Shown here: piece by piece, positions 54,701 to 64,000 of the stretch
Position numbering within the stretch: position 1 is the first letter of the stretch
Layout of the letters: every line of letters starts with the position of its first letter
Assembly (NCBI GenBank): GCA_035762175.1
Contig: DASTPP010000071.1
Coordinates: forward strand, 16,560 to 80,559
DNA from: DASTPP01 sp035762175
GTDB lineage: Bacteria > Myxococcota_A > Polyangia > Polyangiales > Polyangiaceae
Reading direction: 5' to 3'
DNA length: 64,000 nt
The notes under the pieces: model-generated
What the model was told of the DNA's origin: nothing
Database searches by the model: none
Seen by the model: only the letters and a program-made list of their open reading frames with translations
Position numbers and translations under genes: made by a program

Positions 54701-55029
54701 GCCCGGTGCGCGGGCTCGGCCGCCGCCGCGGCGACCAGGCCCGAGAGCTCGACGTCGCGCCGCGCGGCGTTCGCCTCGCACCACGCGAGCACCACCCCGC
54801 CGCCCGGGCCCCGCAGCAGCGGGGCGAGCGACGCGGCGCCCCCCTCGGCGCGCAAGAGCGGCGGCAGCGCCTCGCCGAGCCGTTCGGCGGCGGCCCGGGC
54901 GCCCTCGGGCGGCGCGAGGGCCGGGCCCGGCGCGGGGGGCTCGGGCCGGCGCCCGAAGGCGGCCGCCAGCGCGGCGGCGTCCAGCGTTGCGAGCTCGGCG
55001 AGCGCGTCCCTGACGGAGTCCGGCAGCAT
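51718..55029 (-). CDS. Ser/Thr kinase with long helical N-terminal region
   Basis: A 1103-residue protein from ATG 55029; the frame is open 35 codons further but MLPDSVRDALAELATLD is the natural start. Residues 1-790 are Ala/Leu/Arg-rich and helical, with HEAT-like units (LVGRTLQVLQPLLLHPEPLV, WVHAARALGRLSGG, VLRQRAMTAFASLPAARLRM). The kinase domain is C-terminal (about 800-1100): YELVQPLGEGGIGTVWLVRK, VLKVPK, HRDIKPANLWL, VVIDFGMVR, GTAGYIAPEQVLDP, all catalytic residues present. No membrane helix or signal is visible. C-terminal placement is unusual, since most bacterial Ser/Thr kinases have it at the N-terminus. It lies 150 bases downstream of the WD40 kinase and probably shares its transcript. 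Confidence 0.88.
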   Translation of the reverse strand: MLPDSVRDALAELATLDAAALAAAFGRRPEPPAPGPALAPPEGARAAAERLGEALPPLLRAEGGAASLAPLLRGPGGGVVLAWCEANAARRDVELSGLVAAAAAEPAHRARAVEAARARVVRGPLLDALGCAPLLGGGRELRLPENAEARARLEILIWEAGASGREVPGLGAWVWGSPETFDAVVGAPAHSALRGRVLSARALEIAASGLPSATDPALVGRTLQVLQPLLLHPEPLVWVHAARALGRLSGGLERLEGMVLDWALGDTQVLRQRAMTAFASLPAARLRMVAHLLRLVIDSPDEGPWVLAAIAAATPYLFFERPDLWGRLADRVRRGDGGAIAARALARGLATLWRRGDRRAEVEAPLRALRELGRSARPPGLDESRRWLEVIAVTDVVDGAERDPLDVELGLENLVRLAAQYDDEEADARAARFAASLGPAFEEARRLALGPGRVRQRAAAFNAVEGSARALALRLWAPLLATHPGGDAAEEPDLEATWKALARAPAAILDLVRERRRAGGEAEELAALEVLAVRLGGYALDACGEDEALGPGRGRTAHETCDWLHKIEGLEGDSRELSAPLLSALSTLLWRLVDTTRGTALGEVDDVRWLGPFAAWWALVIDRPAMLLQLATALPMMSAEALARCCDRAEALRTAIASGVGGGAWGPSAGRELAALHAGDTELGRALGALSAALADFDAAAGHRPGLEGLCTALVAAGERLRRALADPVKALRAEGAAGADGAPAGDAGVEAENASRVAALVARAIRAREPALLDVWFASLGPVASSLLEAAVRAAIRRSPPPPPSAKKEAKIVEGYELVQPLGEGGIGTVWLVRKPGADRLFVLKVPKVEALASANEVEREGILASFVEEAKTLAGIYHPNVASIIDRGVAGGAPFLVLEYLIGADLKQYSTARRMTLFELRQVVLDTCAGLAALHAAGFVHRDIKPANLWLRLPLSGGERFDAQKHRDPGRVPPLATVVIDFGMVRPARVAPGVGGKFVAGTAGYIAPEQVLDPVELDPRADVYALAGTLYNVTTGRAFFDDVQNPRDRIIAHMRRAPLDDLDRLEGFPAGVAKLLRAATAMAPQDRPSPLEFGREFAASL

Positions 55030-55179
55030 GGTAGCGTGCCCGAGCGTACAGGCTTCGCGGGGCACGTCCAGAGGCCCCGGGCGCGGCGGTCCGTCGCGCG
55101 TCGCCTCGCGCGCCTTTGGCCCCGGGCGCGGCAATCGGTCTCGCCTCGCCCCTCGGGCCTTTGGCCCCAGGCGCGGCGG

Positions 55180-59835
<4,656 letters not shown>

Positions 59836-60059
59836 AATGCCGAGCCAGCGTACTCGCTGACCCAGCCCAGCCCAACATTACGCCAAGCCCGGGGGGCCAA
59901 CGCCGGGGTTAGAAAAGTTGGTTTCGGCGGGCTCCTTCCGCCGCTTGCCTAGCGAGGTTGCCAGGGCACCGACTTCGCGCCCGCGCCCTGAGCACCTCTC
60001 CGTCTTCGGCCGAGGCGCTCGAAGCGCACTCGGCGCGCGCGCCGTTCGCACGCCACCCA

Positions 60060-61121
60060 TCAGCCCGGGGCCCCGAGCAACCGCGCGAAGCCGTCGACCT
60101 CGTCCGTCGTCGTCTGAAAGCTCGTCACCAGCCGCACCAGCACCTCGCCCTCGCCCGGCCGCCCCTCGGCCGGCAGCCCCTCGAGCGTCCAGGGGTGGTA
60201 GACCGCGCCGGCCGCCCGCAGCTCGGCGTCGAGCGCCGTCGGCAGGACGACGAAGAGCTCGTTGGCCGCCGGCTCGAGCGCGAGCCTGGCCCGCGGGGAC
60301 GCCTCGACCGCCGCCGCGAGGCGCGCGGCCGCCGCGTTCGCGCGGCGCGCGAGCTCGAGCCAATGCCCCTCGCGCAGGTAGGCATCGAACTGCGCCGCGA
60401 GGAACCACGCCTTCGAGACGCCTTGCCCGGCGCGCTGGCGGGCGAAGCCGAAGTCGCGCGCCCGCGACGGGTCGAAGAAGATCACCGCCTCGGCGGCGAC
60501 GCAGCCGTTCTTCGTGCCGCCGAACGAGAGCACGTCGACCCCCGCGCGCCAGGTGCAGTCGGCGGGCGAGACGCCGAGGCCCGCGACCGCGCCGGCGAAG
60601 CGCGCGCCGTCCATGTGCAGCGCCGCCCCGCGCCCCTTGGCGACCCGGGCGAGGGCCGCGATCTCGTCGGGGCGGTAGGCCGCGCCGAGCTCGGTGAGCT
60701 GCGTCACGCTGACCGCGGCCGGCTGGCCGTGGTGCACCACCCCCTCGGGAAGGCGCGCCATCGCCTCGGCGAGCGCGTCGGGCCCGATCTTGCCGCCCAC
60801 CCCCTCGAGCAGGGCGAGCTTCATGCCGCCGCCGAAGAACTCGGTCGCGCCCGCCTCGTCGACCGCGATGTGCGCGCCCCGGTGGCAGAAGACGACGCCG
60901 CCCGGCCGCGCGTAGGCCGAGAGCGCGAGGGCGTTGGCCGCCGTGCCCGTCGTCACGAAGAAGACGGCGACCTCGCGCTCGAAGACCTCGGCGAAGCGCG
61001 CCTCGACCGCGCGCGTGAGCGGGTCGCCGCCGTAGGCCGGGCCGCCCCGGCGCGCGGCCGCCGAGAGCGCCTCGATCACGGCGTCCGAAGCCCCCGCCCA
61101 GTTGTCGCTCGCGAATCGCAT
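60060..61121 (-). CDS. Low-specificity L-threonine aldolase
   Basis: A 353-residue PLP enzyme that splits threonine into glycine and acetaldehyde. The start is ATG 61121 (MRFASDNWAGASDAV), where the family begins; the frame is open ~126 codons further 5' in low-complexity sequence. Signature features: GGDPLTRAVEARFAEVF, FVTTGTAANALAL, CHRGAHIAVDEAGATEFF, LHMDGARFAGAVA with D171 and R174, and the PLP-binding K204 in SFGGTKNG. It is divergently oriented to the M36 peptidase gene and has no operon partner in view. Confidence 0.92.
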   Translation of the reverse strand: MRFASDNWAGASDAVIEALSAAARRGGPAYGGDPLTRAVEARFAEVFEREVAVFFVTTGTAANALALSAYARPGGVVFCHRGAHIAVDEAGATEFFGGGMKLALLEGVGGKIGPDALAEAMARLPEGVVHHGQPAAVSVTQLTELGAAYRPDEIAALARVAKGRGAALHMDGARFAGAVAGLGVSPADCTWRAGVDVLSFGGTKNGCVAAEAVIFFDPSRARDFGFARQRAGQGVSKAWFLAAQFDAYLREGHWLELARRANAAAARLAAAVEASPRARLALEPAANELFVVLPTALDAELRAAGAVYHPWTLEGLPAEGRPGEGEVLVRLVTSFQTTTDEVDGFARLLGAPG

Positions 61122-61416
61122 GGCCGGCCCTTCGCGCGGCCCCCCCCGCGCCGCAAGCGCCTTGCCGGCCGAGGGGCCCGCCGCGTTCGCCCGAGACGCA
61201 CCCGCGTCGGGCCCGGACGCGCCCCGCGCCCCGGAACCTTTTCTGCCTTCGGGCTCTCGCGAGGCCCGCCCGCCAGGCACACCCTCGCGCATCTGGCGCC
61301 CATCTTGCACAACGCCGCCGACTGCCGACCAGCCGGCGTCGCCCTTCGCGTCGAGGGTGACCCGCGGGGCCGGCACGAACAACTTGAAGCGCGGGTTCGC
61401 CCGGTACGGGAGTGCG

Positions 61417-64000
61417 ATGAAACGGACACTTCGACCCATCTCGTTTTTGCCCCCCTTGGTCTTCGTCGCGTCGCTCGCGCAGGCCCACGGGCGCCCCACC
61501 ATCGACGCTTATTACGGCAGCGAGGGCGTCTCGGCGCGGGGCGGGTTGCGCGCTGCGGCCCCGGCGCGGCCCGAGCCGCGCGCGGGCAAGGCGGTCGTCG
61601 CGTCGGTCGACCCGCAGCGCGGGGTGCCCGCGTTCCTGTGGGCGCCCTCCGGCGCGCGCGAGGCCCGCGGGGCCGGCGCGACGCCCGAGGCGGCCGCGCG
61701 CGGCTACCTCGAGCGCTACGCCTCGCTCTACGAGCTCTCGGGCGTCGACCTCGGCTCGGCGCGCCTCGCGTCGGTGCACGACACCGGCAAGGGCGGCATC
61801 ATCGTCACGATGAAGCAGCAGGTGGGCGACGTCGAGGTCTTCCGCTCCGACGTCAAGCTGCTGCTCAACCGCGGCCTCGACCTCGTGGCCATCTCGGGCA
61901 GCCCCTACCCGGCGGCCTCGCGCTCGGCGTCGCTGCTCCAGCGGGGCGGCGGCTTCAAGCTCGGCCGCGAAGACGCCTTGGCCCGCGCCTTCGGCGACAT
62001 GTTCGGCCTCTCGGTCGGCGCCGAGGCCTTCCGCGAGGCGGGCACCCCGCGCGGCGCCTACCGCTCGTACCAGGTCGACCCCGCGGTCTTCGGCCTCGGC
62101 GGCGTGACGATGCGCTCGACCCCGCGCGCCAAGCCCGTCTACTTCCCGCTCGCCGACCGGCTCGTGCCCGCGTACTACCTCGAGCTCGACGCGCGCAACG
62201 CCGCGGACGGCGACGAAGAGGCCTTCGCCTACGTCATCGCCGCCGACGACGGGCGCGTGCTCTACCGCGCGAACCTCATCGCCTACGACGCCTTCAGCTA
62301 CAAGGTCTTCGCCGAAGACGACGCCGCGCGCCACTACCCGCCGACCGACAGCCCCCTCGAAGACCACACGCCGCACCCGACCGGCGCGCCCGACGACTAC
62401 AAGCCGGGCTTCATCGCGCAGCGCACGGTCACGATCGAGGGCTTCAACAAGCACGCCGACCCCTGGCTGCCGGCCGACGCCACCCGCACCTCGGGCAACA
62501 ACGTCAACGCCTACGCCGACCACGACGCGCAGCCCGCGCCCGGCGGCGGCACCGACATCAACGACGGCCTGACGGGCGACGACCCGGTCGCCGAGCTCAC
62601 GGGCGACAAGGCCTTCGCCTACACGTTCGACCCCCAGGCCGAGCCGACGTCGAGCGACGAGCAGACCAAGGCGGCGATCACGCAGCTCTTCTACCTGACC
62701 AACTGGCTGCACGACTACTGGTACGACTCGGGCTTCGACGAGGCCTCGGGCGTCGCGCAGAACAGCAACTTCGGCCGCGTCAAGGACGAGTCCGGCGCGG
62801 TCGACGCGAGCGGCGAGGGGGACGCCATCGAGGCGCAGGCGCAGGACAAGTTCTTCGCCGGCAGCCGCAACAACGCGAACATGTCGACGCCCACCGACGG
62901 CGGCAAGCCGCGGATGCAGATGTTCGTGTTCAACGGGCGCGTCGCCAAGGAGCTGAGCACGAACGCCGCGGGGCTGCCGAAGGTCGAGGGCCGGGACGTC
63001 GCGATCTCGGAGTTCGGCCCGCAGGAGTACGAGGTCTCGGCGGCGCTGGCGCTCGCCAACGACGGAGTCGCGGGCGAGCCGACGACGCCCGGCGGCCCGC
63101 CCGGCACGGCCACCGACGGCTGCGAGCCCTTCGCCGCCAACTCGCTCGCCGGCAAGATCGCCGTCGTCGACCGGGGCCGCTGCGCCTTCGCGGAAAAGGC
63201 GCTGAACGCGCAGGGCGCCGGCGCCGTCGGCGTCGTCATCGTCAACAACTCGGCCGCCCGGCCCGTCACCATGGCCAACCCGGACGCGCTCGCCGTCACC
63301 ATCCCCGGGCAGATGATCCGGCAGGCCGCCGGCGCGAAGCTCAAGGAGGCGCTCGCGGCCGGCGAGGTCACGGGCACGATCAAGCGCCAGCGGACCGAGA
63401 AGGACTACGACGGCACGATCGACAACAGCATCGCCGCGCACGAGTGGGGCCACTACTGGCACCACCGCCTCGTCAGCTGCGGCAGCCAGCAGTGCGGCGC
63501 CATGAGCGAGGGCTGGGCCGACTTCGTCGCGCTGCACATGTCGGTGCGCGAGGGCGACGACCTGAGCGGCGCCTTCGCGGCCGCCAGCTACGCCAGCTCG
63601 GCGTCCAAGAACGCGTCCTACTTCGGCATCCGGCGCTACCCGTACTCGACCGACCGGAGCAAGAACCCGCTCTCCTTCCGGTACGTCGCCACGAAGAACG
63701 CGCTGCCCATCGTCGGCGGGCCGCCCATCAACGACGAGTTCGTGACCGAGAACGCGGCCGGCGAGACCGTGCTCGTCAACAACAACTCCGAGACGCACAA
63801 CGCGGGCGAGGTCTGGGCGTCGATCTTCTTCGACGCGTACGCCAAGCTGCTCGCCGCGCACCCCTTCGAGGCGGCCCAGCGCCGCATGGCCGACTACGTG
63901 GTCGGCGGCATGAAGCTCGCCCCCGTCGAGCCGACCTTCACCGAGCAGCGCGACGCCATCCTCGCGTACGTCTACAACGCCGACGACGCCGACTACCGGC
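61417..64000 (+). CDS. Secreted M36 (fungalysin-type) metallopeptidase with PA domain, C-terminus beyond window
   Basis: 861 residues are visible before the right edge. The start is ATG 61417 with GGGAG five bases upstream. A signal peptide (PISFLPPLVFVASLAQA/H) is followed by a fungalysin/FTP-like propeptide (YLERYASLYELSGVDLGSAR, GGIIVTMKQQVGDVEVFRSD). The catalytic domain has HEWGH (675-679) in AAHEWGHYWHHR and E698 in MSEGWADF, the M36 zinc ligands. A protease-associated insert (about 555-640; CEPFAANSLAGKIAVVDRGR, GAGAVGVVIVNN) interrupts it before the zinc motif. The Trp-Asp-rich N-V-N-AYADHD and LFYLTNWLHDYWYD stretches are typical M36. Probably a digestive exoenzyme; further C-terminal domains may lie outside. 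Confidence 0.92.
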   Translation, partial: MKRTLRPISFLPPLVFVASLAQAHGRPTIDAYYGSEGVSARGGLRAAAPARPEPRAGKAVVASVDPQRGVPAFLWAPSGAREARGAGATPEAAARGYLERYASLYELSGVDLGSARLASVHDTGKGGIIVTMKQQVGDVEVFRSDVKLLLNRGLDLVAISGSPYPAASRSASLLQRGGGFKLGREDALARAFGDMFGLSVGAEAFREAGTPRGAYRSYQVDPAVFGLGGVTMRSTPRAKPVYFPLADRLVPAYYLELDARNAADGDEEAFAYVIAADDGRVLYRANLIAYDAFSYKVFAEDDAARHYPPTDSPLEDHTPHPTGAPDDYKPGFIAQRTVTIEGFNKHADPWLPADATRTSGNNVNAYADHDAQPAPGGGTDINDGLTGDDPVAELTGDKAFAYTFDPQAEPTSSDEQTKAAITQLFYLTNWLHDYWYDSGFDEASGVAQNSNFGRVKDESGAVDASGEGDAIEAQAQDKFFAGSRNNANMSTPTDGGKPRMQMFVFNGRVAKELSTNAAGLPKVEGRDVAISEFGPQEYEVSAALALANDGVAGEPTTPGGPPGTATDGCEPFAANSLAGKIAVVDRGRCAFAEKALNAQGAGAVGVVIVNNSAARPVTMANPDALAVTIPGQMIRQAAGAKLKEALAAGEVTGTIKRQRTEKDYDGTIDNSIAAHEWGHYWHHRLVSCGSQQCGAMSEGWADFVALHMSVREGDDLSGAFAAASYASSASKNASYFGIRRYPYSTDRSKNPLSFRYVATKNALPIVGGPPINDEFVTENAAGETVLVNNNSETHNAGEVWASIFFDAYAKLLAAHPFEAAQRRMADYVVGGMKLAPVEPTFTEQRDAILAYVYNADDADYR

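Overview
The window is very GC-rich (roughly 70% or more) bacterial chromosome. Several features point to a myxobacterium-type genome (Myxococcota, probably the Polyangiales side): large Ser/Thr kinases fused to WD40 or TPR modules, an ECF sigma factor overlapping a kinase gene, many secreted lipoproteins, a MopE-type metal-binding motif, a MYXO-CTERM-like sorting tail and a DUF2330 fragment. The assignment rests on gene content only.

Layout. 1-5454 (minus): a gene cut by the left edge that carries two tandem sulfatase-fold domains without the sulfatase nucleophile, then a site-2-protease-like M50 peptidase. 5571-5645: tRNA-Gly(GCC). A 46-base copy of its 3' end recurs exactly at 17735-17780 and in decayed form at 20255-20298, so two integrated segments appear to lie in tandem behind this tRNA. 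The first (5646-17780) carries a toxin-antitoxin pair, transposase remnants, a very large SpvB/RHS lipoprotein toxin with a probable immunity gene and an orphan toxin-tip fragment, and a Kelch lipoprotein. The second (17781-20298) carries a decayed integrase whose nucleophile position reads His, a J-domain protein, a Fis-like regulator and a frameshifted toxin with its antitoxin.

20463-24769: an XRE regulator, a propeller fragment, and a two-gene KaiC-like ATPase plus hybrid histidine kinase unit. 25126-28424: a copper-handling cluster (metal-binding lipoprotein, TolC-family protein, multicopper oxidase). 29535-30212: an SRAP-domain DNA-damage protein. 30688-44295 (minus): a secreted-protein island. 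It holds a TcA-like lipoprotein much shorter than known TcA proteins, a TcB/TcC-like SpvB-RHS protein, a MopE-motif lipoprotein and, at both outer edges, two paralogous small lipoproteins. Upstream of each of these two lies a duplicated ~90-base intergenic element containing a conserved 9-codon mini-ORF.

45036-48328: ECF sigma factor and TPR-containing Ser/Thr kinase. 48472-50327: a DUF2330 gene broken at an IS4-like remnant, then an ISAs1-type element with perfect 19-base ends and a frameshifted transposase. 50425-51291: a polysaccharide-monooxygenase-like protein with an N-terminal His after signal cleavage. 51718-59835 (minus): two large Ser/Thr kinases, one with a long helical N-terminus and one with a STAND-type NTPase and fourteen WD40 repeats. 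60060-61121: threonine aldolase. From 61417: a secreted M36 metallopeptidase cut by the right edge.

Most promising novelty: the anchored, shortened Tc-toxin-like locus (31919-41695) with its flanking paralogues and duplicated leader element, and the RHS toxin/immunity/orphan-tip locus inside the tRNA-Gly island. No CRISPR array or rRNA gene was seen.
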